Positions 31,005 through 38,445 are shown, numbered from the stretch's first letter. The stretch is 38,445 nt of DNA from Candidatus Uhrbacteria bacterium RIFOXYB12_FULL_58_10 (GCA_943359455.1 CALRHL010000011.1:1-38445); one strand, 5' to 3'. The notes: generated by a model from the letters alone, not told the origin. Numbers and translations are program-made.

Positions 31005-31638
31005 CGTCGTTTTTATAAAGAGTTTCAACAGCAGATTCTCGTTCTTTGCGTCTCATCTCTGCGGCCATCTGTTCAATCTCCTCCATCGTCATTCCTTTGG
31101 CGATAGATTTTAGTTTATGCTCTTTTCTGTCAGGTGGCGATGTTCGTGCTGTTTCACGCAGATCGTTGATCAAATCGTGAATACGACTTGGACGTGCAAC
31201 GTGATGAAACTCGATGTCAGCTCCTGAACCCGAAACATGAACACGAATATCTCCGTACCGAAACATAGTTGGAACAATTCCTTTGACACGATAGGTGACA
31301 TCATCGATGTCACGATATAAAATTTCAGAAACGACACGATCGAAAAAACCACGTCGCTCCACATCGATCACACGATGATCCGTAAGAATGAAGGTAGTGT
31401 TTGACCATTTTGTATATGAGCGGAACCCAAAAAAACAGGCACTGATAATGAGCCCGAAGAAAATAAAGACACCGACAGCCCCTTCGCGGAAAAGAGGAAA
31501 CAGAAAAAAGAACGGAGCGACAAACCACAAAAAGAAAAGTGTATAACGCGGAAGATGTGGCACAATATCTTCGTGCACGATCTCAAGGACTTCTTCTTCC
31601 GGTTTCAGTTGGATTGTTTTATCGATCTGATGTTTCAT
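30997..31638 (-). CDS. Membrane protein with bacterial PH (bPH2, YdbS-like) domain
   Basis: A 213-residue protein. Two adjacent membrane segments (about 32-50 and 54-72) are followed by a bacterial pleckstrin-homology domain of the bPH2/DUF304 type: TTFILTDHRVIDVERRGFF, VSEILYRDIDDVTYRVKG, FRYGDIRVHVSGSGADIEF. The C-terminal 50 residues are charged helices. Family function is not established; these proteins sit in the cytoplasmic membrane. It overlaps the murE-like gene by 20 bases and the FtsB-like gene by 8 bases, so all three are translationally coupled, suggesting an envelope role. Confidence 0.85.
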   Translation of the reverse strand: MKHQIDKTIQLKPEEEVLEIVHEDIVPHLPRYTLFFLWFVAPFFFLFPLFREGAVGVFIFFGLIISACFFGFRSYTKWSNTTFILTDHRVIDVERRGFFDRVVSEILYRDIDDVTYRVKGIVPTMFRYGDIRVHVSGSGADIEFHHVARPSRIHDLINDLRETARTSPPDRKEHKLKSIAKGMTMEEIEQMAAEMRRKERESAVETLYKNDDA

Positions 31639-32983
31639 ATCCGAGTCCCGTTAGTGCTCGACGAACCGCCTCACGATCATCCCAAGCAATCTTTTTCCCA
31701 TTCGCCACCGCCATCACTGGTTCACAACCTTTTCCTGTAATCAAAACCAGATCTCCTGTCTTCGCAAGTCCAACAGCCTTTTCGATCGCCTCCTGCCGAT
31801 CTAGAATCTCGTACAGTTCTGGGCTGGGAGTCGACAGTGGGGCCCCGCTACGTGCCCCGTCTGCTACTTCTCGGACAATCTCCGCTGGATCGTCATCATA
31901 CGGATCCTCGTTCGTCACAATCACAACATCCGCATGTTCCGCTGCCATCTGACCAAGCACCTGACGACGAGCAGTATCCCGCCCGCCACCTGCTGATCCA
32001 AGCACATGAATCAACCGTCCGTCAGCTCTGATCAGATCCAGTGTCTCGTAAACAGCAGACAACGCAGCTGGCTCATACGCATAGTCCACAATCACAGAAA
32101 AAGGCTGTCCTTCCTGTATCGCCTCAAGCCGTCCTGGCACAGATTTTAACTGAGCAACCCCCGCTTGAATCTGCTCCCATGACAGTCCAAGCGCATGACA
32201 GGTTGAAATCGCTGCAAGTGCATTATACACGTTAAAGCGGCCGATGGGGGAGAGATGAAAGGGGGGGATTGGGGGTTGGGAGTTGGTCGTTGGTAGTTGG
32301 TCGTTGGTAGTTTGGGGGTTGATGAGGAAAGAAGATCCAGATGGGGTGAGAGAAATCTTTTGAGCAACGAAACTAGTGTCAGGTCTTGCCTTTTGCCTTT
32401 CTGCGACTATCCCGTATCCAATTTTTTTCTTGGCTGGAAAGGACAAAAAATATTCCGCATGCGGGTCATCAAGATTCACAACAGAAATACCATCTGGACC
32501 CATGTGCTTAAATAATTTCCCTTTCGCCTTTTTATAATTTTCAAATCCACCATGTGCTTCAATATGCTCGGGGGTGAGATTCGTAAAAACCGCAACGTCG
32601 TAATTAATTCCAATATGCCGTGATTGTGAAATTCCTTGTGAGGACGTTTCCACAATCGCATACTGACACCCTGCCTTCACCATCTGTTGCAACAACTTCT
32701 GTGTTTGAAATCTTCCAAGCATCGTCATCTTCTGATCATTCACCCATTCTCGATCTGCAACCTTAAACGACGCCGTCCCCGTCCAACCCACCCGATGCCC
32801 CGCGCTCTCCAATATCCGTCCAATAAATTCCACAGTTGTCGATTTTCCATTTGTCCCCGTGACTCCAATCACGACTAATTTTTCAGACGGAAACCGATAC
32901 ACCAACGCCGCAAAACACGCCAACACATAGTGATAAGCGTTGATCAAACTTTCCGGTAAAAATTTTCGAATAAATGTTTTCAT
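31619..32983 (-). CDS. murE: MurE-like Mur ligase lacking the usual N-terminal domain
   Basis: A 454-residue ATP-dependent amino-acid ligase of the Mur family, probably adding the third residue to the UDP-MurNAc dipeptide. Seen: P-loop GVTGTNGKSTTVEFIG, VETSSQGISQSRH, NLTPEHIEAHG, PIGRFNVYNALAAI, VPGRLEAIQEGQPFSVIVDYA, GSAGGGRDTARR, NEDPYDDDP (in place of the MurE DNPR-type motif) and GKGCEPVMAV. The first 36 residues are a hydrophobic helix (YHYVLACFAALVYRF) instead of the UDP-binding domain, a form known to me from CPR genomes. Two low-complexity insertions are present: about residues 222-236 (heptanucleotide array) and SGAPLSTPSPE near 377-387. It may be a MurE or a paralogous ligase; substrate unproven. 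Confidence 0.82.
   Translation of the reverse strand: MKTFIRKFLPESLINAYHYVLACFAALVYRFPSEKLVVIGVTGTNGKSTTVEFIGRILESAGHRVGWTGTASFKVADREWVNDQKMTMLGRFQTQKLLQQMVKAGCQYAIVETSSQGISQSRHIGINYDVAVFTNLTPEHIEAHGGFENYKKAKGKLFKHMGPDGISVVNLDDPHAEYFLSFPAKKKIGYGIVAERQKARPDTSFVAQKISLTPSGSSFLINPQTTNDQLPTTNSQPPIPPFHLSPIGRFNVYNALAAISTCHALGLSWEQIQAGVAQLKSVPGRLEAIQEGQPFSVIVDYAYEPAALSAVYETLDLIRADGRLIHVLGSAGGGRDTARRQVLGQMAAEHADVVIVTNEDPYDDDPAEIVREVADGARSGAPLSTPSPELYEILDRQEAIEKAVGLAKTGDLVLITGKGCEPVMAVANGKKIAWDDREAVRRALTGLGYETSDR
32275..32316. repeat. Heptanucleotide (GTTGGNN) array inside murE
   Basis: Six consecutive 7-base units on the plus strand: GTTGGGA, GTTGGTC, GTTGGTA, GTTGGTC, GTTGGTA, GTTTGGG. They are preceded by a G-rich tract (32261-32280) with several runs of three or more G. 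The array encodes a Thr/Asn/Gln/Pro-rich loop just before PIGRFNVYN. A change of one unit would shift the reading frame. Confidence 0.85.
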
Positions 32984-33002
32984 GAAACACTCAACAACTC
33001 AA

Positions 33003-34514
33003 TCACTCTTTCACTTTCTTCACTGCTTCCACAAATTGCTCTCCTCGATCAAATTCGTTTTTGAACATCTCGAAACTTGTTGCGCCTGGGGACATCAAAA
33101 CGGTATCGCCTTCGGTCGCTTGCTTTGATGCAAGTTTAACGGCTTCCTCCATGGACATCGCGACCACGGACGGAATTGCCTGACCAACAGCCGCTTGGAT
33201 ATCTGGCGTTGCATTTCCCGCAAGATACACAACGTACTTACATGTCTTTGCAACCTTCTCTCCCATCGAGCCGTACGGCAACCCTTTGGTTGTTCCTCCT
33301 GTAATAAGCACAATTTGTTTACCTCTGCCAAACCGATCGAGAGCGGCAATCACGCCATCGGGGGATGTCGCTGTTGTGTCGTTGACATACGCAACCCCAC
33401 GCACTTCTTTCACAATTTCCTGTCGGCCAGGTAATCCCTGAAAGGACCTTAACGCGGCCGAGATCGCGTCGGCTGGAACTCCTGCCAAATGCGCAGACAA
33501 AGAGGCTGCAAGCGCGTTGAGCAAATTATGTGTTCCCTTCAGAGCCATCGTCGCCGTGTCACCAAGCACATGTTCTTTTCCTTCCACCACACAAATTATC
33601 TGTCCTCTGCGGAGAAAAACGCCTTCTTTTTCAGACGGGACTACCACCGCCGTTGGCGGGGTCCCGCCCGATGGCGGGAAAGTCCCTGAGAAATCGTGCT
33701 CCGAAAACCAGTATTTTTTACAGGTGATCTGATCTGACAATATTCGTACCATTTCGTGATCGGCATTCAGAACGGCACGCTGGCCTTCTTTAGAATGGCG
33801 GAACAGTTGCATCTTCGACTGGGCGTATGCTTCCAAAGACGCATAACGATTCAAATGATCTGGAAAAATATTTGTAAGAACAGCAATTTCTGGAGCGCGG
33901 TCGATATTTTCAAGACTCTCGATCTGCCATGAAGAAAGTTCGAGGACGACAGGAACGGGCGATTTCTCCAGAAGAAGCCAGTCTAAATCTTCAAGCGGGG
34001 AACGAGAAATATTTCCTGCCACAACGGTTTTTGGATGAATCCCTTTAAACATCTCTCCAAGGAGCGCGGTTGTCGTTGATTTTCCACGAGTCCCCGTGAT
34101 TGCGTAAATTGGAAATGGGCAATAACGAAAAAATAATGACATGTCACTTTCAATCGGGACATTCTGTTCGCGTGCGAGTTGAACAAACTCGGATTCACGT
34201 GGAACTCCAGGATTTTGAACAACGAGATCGACATCTGCAAAATCTTCTGCGCGATGCTCTGCAAGGACAAACAAAGGCTGGTAAATCGTTCGATCAGGAA
34301 ACTGTCCACGATACACGTCGTACCAATGAGAAATCTCATCGACCGATTCACGCATTTCTTCTTGATTTTTAAGATCAGTAATCACGAGTTGCGCCCCATG
34401 ACGCATCAGCCATTTTGCGGCACCGATCCCGCTTCCTTGTTTAAAACGCCCAAGACCCATCACGGTCACTACCGCGTCTTGGAAGGATGAAATGTCTGAT
34501 AAGTTTAATGACAT
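33003..34514 (-). CDS. murD: UDP-N-acetylmuramoylalanine--D-glutamate ligase
   Basis: Adds D-Glu (made by MurI) to UDP-MurNAc-L-Ala in the cytoplasm. The 503 residues contain VTVMGLGRFKQGSG, VVQNPGVPRESEF, P-loop AITGTRGKSTTTALLGEMF (Arg instead of the usual Asn), VLELSSWQIESLEN, LTNIFPDHLNRYAS, KGTHNLLNALAA, GLPGRQEIV, NDTTATSPDGVIAALD, LITGGTTKGLPY and LMSPGATSFEMFKNEFDRGEQF, all MurD landmarks. It is longer than the usual 440-460. Part of the excess is an in-frame 55-bp palindromic element (about residues 276-294: [19 protein letters not shown]) also present in uvrB. The murE-like gene follows after 19 bases. Confidence 0.95.
   Translation of the reverse strand: MSLNLSDISSFQDAVVTVMGLGRFKQGSGIGAAKWLMRHGAQLVITDLKNQEEMRESVDEISHWYDVYRGQFPDRTIYQPLFVLAEHRAEDFADVDLVVQNPGVPRESEFVQLAREQNVPIESDMSLFFRYCPFPIYAITGTRGKSTTTALLGEMFKGIHPKTVVAGNISRSPLEDLDWLLLEKSPVPVVLELSSWQIESLENIDRAPEIAVLTNIFPDHLNRYASLEAYAQSKMQLFRHSKEGQRAVLNADHEMVRILSDQITCKKYWFSEHDFSGTFPPSGGTPPTAVVVPSEKEGVFLRRGQIICVVEGKEHVLGDTATMALKGTHNLLNALAASLSAHLAGVPADAISAALRSFQGLPGRQEIVKEVRGVAYVNDTTATSPDGVIAALDRFGRGKQIVLITGGTTKGLPYGSMGEKVAKTCKYVVYLAGNATPDIQAAVGQAIPSVVAMSMEEAVKLASKQATEGDTVLMSPGATSFEMFKNEFDRGEQFVEAVKKVKE
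33634..33688 (-). repeat. 55-bp palindromic element, copy in murD
   Basis: Exact reverse complement of 22678-22732 in uvrB. It is read in the opposite direction relative to the gene, giving a different but still open peptide ([19 protein letters not shown]). Its GGGACT/AGTCCC ends and two internal GC-rich hairpins are preserved. Confidence 0.9.
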
Positions 34515-34520
34515 ACTTGA

Positions 34521-34565
34521 AGGAAATACTAAATACTAAGCACCAAATTCTAAATAAATTTAAAA
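34521..34565 (-). repeat. A/T-rich dispersed repeat upstream of murD
   Basis: In the gap between murD and the GT2 gene. The minus-strand core at 34542-34564 (TTTAAATTTATTTAG then AATTTGGT) matches 35914-35936 in 22 of 23 positions. It contains TTAGTATTTAGTATTTC, with two TAGTAT boxes that could by chance act as -10 elements for murD. Confidence 0.65.
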
Positions 34566-34566
34566 G

Positions 34567-35220
34567 CTAAAATCGATTGAAAAGTCTGGCGATTCGGACG
34601 GTAAGCATTGCTGTTAGAATCTGTGATGCCATGCGGATATATTGTACCATGCCTTGCTTCCAGCCTACTTTTTCGTATTTACGGCGGATGGTAAGGCCCT
34701 TTAGAAAAACGGTCCCGAACGGCAAGTGACGGGATTGACAAAAATAATTGATGGCTGTTTCAACCATAAATCTCTGAAGAAACTCTGGGGGAATTCCTTC
34801 GATCACCTGGCGTTTCATTGCACGTTCCCCGCTGATAAGAGGGAGGATTGATTGAAAACGAGAGAAAAAAATTCCACGATCGCGCAAACCTACATTCATG
34901 ACACGAGATCCAGACAAAACGGGCAGGACGAGTTGTTCTACATGCTCCGTTTTGAATCCAAGCAGATCTGCATCAACAAATAAAATAATCTCTGCATCCG
35001 TATGATGCACCCCATACAGCATTGCCGTGCCTTTTCCACGATTTTCTGGAAGCTCGTAAACCGTTGCTCCCGCATCACGAGCAACCTGTGCTGTCTGGTC
35101 CGATGATCCATCGGATACAACGATAACTTCCTGCAAATACGTAGAGGATTTTAAAACACGAACAACATCACCTACGGTCGGGGCTTCATTATAGGCAGAG
35201 ACAATCGCAACAACAGCCAT
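34567..35220 (-). CDS. Family 2 glycosyltransferase
   Basis: A 217-residue GT-A fold glycosyltransferase. Seen: AIVSAYNEAPTVGDVVRVLK, EVIVVSDGSSDQTAQVARDA, NRGKGTAMLYGV and IILFVDADLLGF with the DxD metal motif (DAD). A C-terminal amphipathic stretch (GMVQYIRMASQILTAMLTV) suggests membrane association. It resembles the polyprenyl-phosphate or glucosyl-3-phosphoglycerate type GT2 enzymes; donor and acceptor are unknown. The frame is open to 35277, but this extension is Lys/Gln-rich and overlaps the upstream gene. ATG 35220 begins right at the catalytic fold, one base after the upstream stop, and is preferred. Confidence 0.85.
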   Translation of the reverse strand: MAVVAIVSAYNEAPTVGDVVRVLKSSTYLQEVIVVSDGSSDQTAQVARDAGATVYELPENRGKGTAMLYGVHHTDAEIILFVDADLLGFKTEHVEQLVLPVLSGSRVMNVGLRDRGIFFSRFQSILPLISGERAMKRQVIEGIPPEFLQRFMVETAINYFCQSRHLPFGTVFLKGLTIRRKYEKVGWKQGMVQYIRMASQILTAMLTVRIARLFNRF

Positions 35221-35221
35221 A

Positions 35222-35866
35222 TCATTTTTTTGATTTTTTTGCTTCAACTTTTTCTGCGATGCGGTCTGCTTCTTCAATCATCCATTCCAAATCGCTCGAC
35301 GCAACCCCCGTCGTCGTAAGGGACCCAAGCGATTCTCGCGCGCGACGCAGATAGGTCAGCGCAAGATCAAATTCTAAGTCCATAATCTTTGTCGTGTGGG
35401 GATCTTTACGATGATGTTCCACCTGCGCAAAGGCAATTTTCACCGGAACAAGATACGCATTAATTTGCACCCTAAACATATCCTTGTTGCGCATGCCATT
35501 CATCCAGTAACAATCCCGCGCCCAATAAAAAACATGTACGGCCCATGTGTACGCTTGCGCATAGAGTGGGTCACGTTCCGGCACAAGCATCTCTGTCATT
35601 TTTACTCCATCCGGAAATCCATCTTTGCAATGCGAGCAGATGTGATCATGGGACGCAAGCGAAGCGGCCGGACCAAGCATCTCAGACAATCGGCGCTCAA
35701 ACTGCTCCTCTGTTTTCGTTTGTTCCAAAATCACCTCCTCTTCCATATCAAAATGAATCCCATCATCCTCATGTTTGTGTAAATGAAAAATTTCGTCGAG
35801 TTCTTCCTCCAGAACATCAATCTCATCGCGACGAAATAACCAGGGATTTGCTGTGTCTGAAGGCAT
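35222..35866 (-). CDS. Unknown 214-aa acidic protein with a CxxC motif
   Basis: Not recognised. A soluble 214-residue protein with a very acidic N-terminal third (RRDEIDVLEEELDEIFHLHK, then a DMEEEVILEQ stretch), a small HDHICSHCKDGF motif that could bind a metal, and a helical, aromatic-rich centre (YAQAYTWAVHVFYWARDCYW). The C-terminus is a charged helix ending in a Lys-rich tail. It lies between the translin-like gene and the GT2 gene on the same strand; the 54-base gap upstream holds the A/T-rich repeat. Confidence 0.7.
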   Translation of the reverse strand: MPSDTANPWLFRRDEIDVLEEELDEIFHLHKHEDDGIHFDMEEEVILEQTKTEEQFERRLSEMLGPAASLASHDHICSHCKDGFPDGVKMTEMLVPERDPLYAQAYTWAVHVFYWARDCYWMNGMRNKDMFRVQINAYLVPVKIAFAQVEHHRKDPHTTKIMDLEFDLALTYLRRARESLGSLTTTGVASSDLEWMIEEADRIAEKVEAKKSKK

Positions 35867-35913
35867 ACGTAAGGTTTTAAAAAATTCGAAATTCGAAGCA
35901 TCAAATACGAAAG

Positions 35914-35957
35914 TTTAAATTTATTTAGGATTTGGTATTTCGGATTTCGGATTTGTC
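35914..35957 (+). repeat. A/T-rich dispersed repeat at the end of the translin-like gene
   Basis: Core 35914-35936 matches 34542-34564 (inverted) in 22 of 23 positions. A GGATTTGGTATTTC-GGATTTC-GGATTT tandem follows. It supplies the last codons (PKSEIPNPK) and the stop of the translin-like gene. Confidence 0.65.
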
Positions 35958-36520
35958 ACTCTGCGGCTCAGGTCATACTGCATCTGCTCGAGTTGTCGGA
36001 GATTCCGTTTTGCTTGATCGAACTTTGTGCGCAGGTAACCAGTCAGGTCGAAGTCGAGAAGATCCGTGATGACGGATTCGACGATCAAGAATGCATCTGT
36101 AACCGCCTGATGATTTCCGTTCGTTGCCTGTCGCATGGCATATCGAACGATTTCACCTGTTGCGTCACACATACCCCCAATGTAGGTCAACGGTGATGTG
36201 GTGCGCTTATCAATCATCCCGAGTTTTCCCGTCTTAATATAGCTCAAAAAAAGTTGCGCCTCTGCAAATTCTTCAAGTCCACCGACAAAGGGTCCTTCTC
36301 CTGACAAATCAGGAAACGACCGAAGGGGCTGTGCGCACGCCTTCAATGATGCATCGATTTCTTTCAATAAATTTGTCGCTTGAGAAAAATCATCGCGATG
36401 CAAGGCAAAAATAACCTTTTTAGCCGTCCGGATAATCTCATCACCTCGCGAACAGACAATACGTCTCGCCGCTTCCCTTTCTCCATATTTTTTTCCAACG
36501 GCTTGCAAAACAGTGTTCAT
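35921..36520 (-). CDS. Translin/TRAX-like protein
   Basis: A 199-residue all-helical protein with the translin pattern: GDEIIRTAKKVIFALHRDDF near the start, a middle helix GGLEEFAEAQLFLSYIKTGK, then LTYIGGMCDATGEIVRYAMRQ and YLRTKFDQAKRNLRQLEQMQYDL. Translin and TRAX bind single-stranded RNA/DNA, and TRAX is an RNase using acidic residues; the Glu pair in EEFAEA and Glu of TGEIVR occupy comparable places. Activity here is unproven. Known mainly from eukaryotes and archaea. Its start overlaps the P-type ATPase stop by four bases. The C-terminal PKSEIPNPK derives from an A/T-rich dispersed repeat. Confidence 0.72.
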   Translation of the reverse strand: MNTVLQAVGKKYGEREAARRIVCSRGDEIIRTAKKVIFALHRDDFSQATNLLKEIDASLKACAQPLRSFPDLSGEGPFVGGLEEFAEAQLFLSYIKTGKLGMIDKRTTSPLTYIGGMCDATGEIVRYAMRQATNGNHQAVTDAFLIVESVITDLLDFDLTGYLRTKFDQAKRNLRQLEQMQYDLSRRVTNPKSEIPNPK

Positions 36521-38445
36521 ATTGTGAATGTTTTCGCGGTTTCAATAATGAAGAGTTTTCCTGCGCCTATCATAGCCAACAACCCCCAGTCGGACAAGGC
36601 AAGAGGGGTTGCATGCAAGACGGACGATAGCCATGGATTTTGAATGGCAAAAACGAGCATGGCAAAACTGATCGCGACCGCACCGATGAGAAATGGATTT
36701 GAAAATGGATTGAGGCGAAAAAGAGATCGATGAAAGCTACGGATTGAAAAAACGTAAACAAGTGAAGCGATACCTACAGCCGCAAACATAAATGTTTGAG
36801 CAACTTCCACCTCCTTAGTTGGAAGAATCCAGAGGTAAAGACCGAACAATATCAAATCTGTCACCACACCGATCACGAGCAACAATACAGCCATCTGTCG
36901 GTTAAAAACAGCTTCGCCACGTTTGCGAGGAGGACGGAGCATAATGCCAGGCTCTCCTTTTTCAAAAGCAAGTGCGGCGTTTGGAAAGGTATCTGCAACA
37001 AGGTTAATCCAGAGAATCTGCGCGGGAAGAAGTGGGAGTGGTAAGCCAAGCAGAAGCGATCCGGCGATCAGGATCATCTCTGTAAAACCACTTGTGAATA
37101 GATACACTACGCTTCGACGCATGTTATCAAAGATCACACGCCCCTGTTCGATCGCGGTTGTGATTGAGGACAAATTGTCGTCAAGAAGAACCATGTCTGA
37201 TGCTTCCTTCGCAACCTCTGTACCAGACCCAAGTGCAACACCAATGTCGGCTGCTTTAAGTGCAGGCGCATCATTAACCCCATCGCCTGTCACCGCAACA
37301 ACCGCCCCACTTCTTTGCCACGCCTGCACCACTCGAATTTTATGACGAGGTTCAACACGAGCAAAGATTTGAATGCGTGAAAGGTGATGGTCAAGTGCCG
37401 CATCATCCCACGCATCAAGCTCAACCCCTGTGACAACCGCGTTTTCCGTCATGTGTAATCCGGCTTCTACTCCAATGGCACGAGCGGTCTTTGGATGATC
37501 CCCTGTCACGATCACTGTACGAACACCAGCGAGTTTTGCGACACGAATTTGCTCTGCGGCCTCCTTTCGAAGTGGATCGCGAAGACCGACAAATCCTGTG
37601 AAGACAAATCCTTGCAGATCAGCATCTGTGATATTGGTCACGGGATGTGAAATCGTTTTCTTTGCGACCGCGATAAGACGAAGACCTTGATCAGCTAATC
37701 GAGCAGCCTCCTGTAGATGACCATCTGATCCATGGCAAAATGTTAATACTCTCTCTGGAGCTCCTTTCAAAATCATCCAGGTCTTTCCATCTTTTTCATG
37801 CATCGTGACCATGTATTTTTTTGCAGAATCAAAAGGGATTTCTGCAATTCTTGGAGCATCCTTGATCAGTTTCGCTGGATGCAATCCTGCAGCCATACCT
37901 GCTTCCAACAGAGCACGCTCTGTTGGTGAACCAAGAACGGTATCTCCATCTAAAATCGCATCGTTGCATAAAACAACCGCTTCGAGCACCGCGTCACGAT
38001 TCCCTGTCACTTCATCGACACGCATACGACCTTCTGTAATCGTTCCCGTCTTATCTGTGCAAATAACAGAGACGGATCCGAGCGTTTCTGCAGCCACAAG
38101 CCGACGGATTAACGCATGATGTTTCACCATGCGTTGCATCCCGATTGCAAGAACGATCGTGACAGAAATCCCAAGTCCTTCTGGAATGGCTGCGACGGCA
38201 AGCGCCACGGATGTTTGGAACATTTCAAGTGATCCACGGCCATACAAAATACCAACTCCAAACAAGACGGTCACAATCCCGGCCACTCCAAACGACAACC
38301 ATTTTGCGAGACGTGCAAGCTCATCTTGTAGAGGTGTATTTTGCTCTGATGTTGATTGAACAAGCTGTGCGATTTTTCCAAGCTCTGTGTCTACCCCTGT
38401 TGCAACAACAACAGCGAATAATCTTCCAATCACCATCGATGTTCC
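36517..38445 (-). CDS. P-type cation-transporting ATPase (P2 type), C-terminal part
   Basis: ATP-driven ion pump of the plasma membrane, open at the right edge, so the N-terminal actuator part is missing. The first in-window codons (GTSMVIG) continue the typical GTxVxxG motif. Seen: two membrane segments with VAAIPEGLGISVTIVLAIGM (the PEGL helix of P2 pumps), phosphorylation site CTDKTGTITEGRM, KGAPERVL, TGDHPKTARAIG, VTGDGVNDAPALKAADIGVALG and a C-terminal membrane bundle (NLVADTFPNAALAFE). These favour a SERCA/PMCA-like calcium or a Na+/K+-type pump over heavy-metal P1B pumps, since no CPC motif is seen. Exact ion unknown. It is coupled to the translin-like gene. Confidence 0.92.
   Translation of the reverse strand, partial: GTSMVIGRLFAVVVATGVDTELGKIAQLVQSTSEQNTPLQDELARLAKWLSFGVAGIVTVLFGVGILYGRGSLEMFQTSVALAVAAIPEGLGISVTIVLAIGMQRMVKHHALIRRLVAAETLGSVSVICTDKTGTITEGRMRVDEVTGNRDAVLEAVVLCNDAILDGDTVLGSPTERALLEAGMAAGLHPAKLIKDAPRIAEIPFDSAKKYMVTMHEKDGKTWMILKGAPERVLTFCHGSDGHLQEAARLADQGLRLIAVAKKTISHPVTNITDADLQGFVFTGFVGLRDPLRKEAAEQIRVAKLAGVRTVIVTGDHPKTARAIGVEAGLHMTENAVVTGVELDAWDDAALDHHLSRIQIFARVEPRHKIRVVQAWQRSGAVVAVTGDGVNDAPALKAADIGVALGSGTEVAKEASDMVLLDDNLSSITTAIEQGRVIFDNMRRSVVYLFTSGFTEMILIAGSLLLGLPLPLLPAQILWINLVADTFPNAALAFEKGEPGIMLRPPRKRGEAVFNRQMAVLLLVIGVVTDLILFGLYLWILPTKEVEVAQTFMFAAVGIASLVYVFSIRSFHRSLFRLNPFSNPFLIGAVAISFAMLVFAIQNPWLSSVLHATPLALSDWGLLAMIGAGKLFIIETAKTFTI

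Noticed and set aside
31828-31857. GGGGCCCC-containing stretch in murE as a copy of the uvrB palindrome
   Set aside because: Only the eight-base palindrome is shared; flanks differ. It may be a separate small insertion (SGAPLSTPSPE) but the link is not supported.
1-38445. CRISPR array, rRNA, integrase or phage genes, or UGA recoding
   Set aside because: No regularly spaced direct repeats with unique spacers, no rRNA-like stretch and no integrase or phage structural gene were seen; TGA ends many genes with normal overlaps.

Overview
The window looks like part of the genome of a small-genome bacterium of the Candidate Phyla Radiation (Patescibacteria), probably on the Parcubacteria side. The grounds are: an archaeal-type NMN adenylyltransferase, DUF5666/DUF5667 proteins next to ECF sigma factors, a Mur ligase whose N-terminal domain is replaced by a hydrophobic helix, a short UvrC, a translin-like protein, tight gene overlaps, and start codons placed directly after -10 boxes. 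UGA acts as an ordinary stop throughout, so this is not a code-25 lineage. The phylum call is an inference; no rRNA gene is present to confirm it.

Layout (nearly everything is on the minus strand, so read from high to low coordinates). 38445-29550: partial P-type ATPase, translin-like protein, unknown 214-aa protein, GT2 glycosyltransferase, murD, murE-like ligase, bPH2 membrane protein, FtsB-like protein, parvulin-type PPIase. 29478-29275: convergent tRNA-Gly(CCC) and tRNA-Thr(CGT) sharing a terminator hairpin. 29206-26741: RlpA-like protein, ftsE, ftsX, tRNA-Gln(TTG). 26694-25823: PEBP-family protein and NUDT15-like Nudix hydrolase. 24971-25801: murI, the only protein gene on the plus strand, divergent from 24902-23356 (two unknown genes and nadM). 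23245-15281: uvrB, a DUF3800 protein, uvrA, an M23 lipoprotein and uvrC. 15291-7631: ECF sigma factor, a 1719-aa alpha-2-macroglobulin-like protein, and a MEMO-CapA fusion, closed by a terminator. 7534-2679: mraZ promoter and MraZ boxes, mraZ, rsmH, ftsL-like, a membrane protein, a second ECF sigma factor, a DUF5667 protein and a DUF5666 protein, closed by a terminator. 2659-1: a 638-aa helical protein and partial cysS.

Three themes stand out. (1) Two ECF sigma genes are each followed by an overlapping gene for a one-pass membrane protein with a similar short cytoplasmic head and then an exported protein. In one of them the outer part is a giant alpha-2-macroglobulin, which suggests a sigma/anti-sigma pair whose sensor could be a protease trap. 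(2) Several conserved genes (rsmH, memo-capA, uvrC, uvrA, uvrB, murE, murD) carry in-frame insertions made of palindromic or tandem repeats. One 55-bp element is identical in uvrB and murD in opposite orientations, and one uvrB insertion is bounded by an 8-bp direct repeat. This resembles the protein-coding palindromic elements known from Rickettsia, but the families look different. (3) Several genes have a good -10 box only 6-11 nt before the start codon, so leaderless or near-leaderless transcription appears common.

Functionally the window is dominated by cell wall and division (mraZ, rsmH, ftsL, ftsB, ftsE, ftsX, rlpA, murD, murE, murI, M23, CapA) and nucleotide excision repair (uvrA, uvrB, uvrC).
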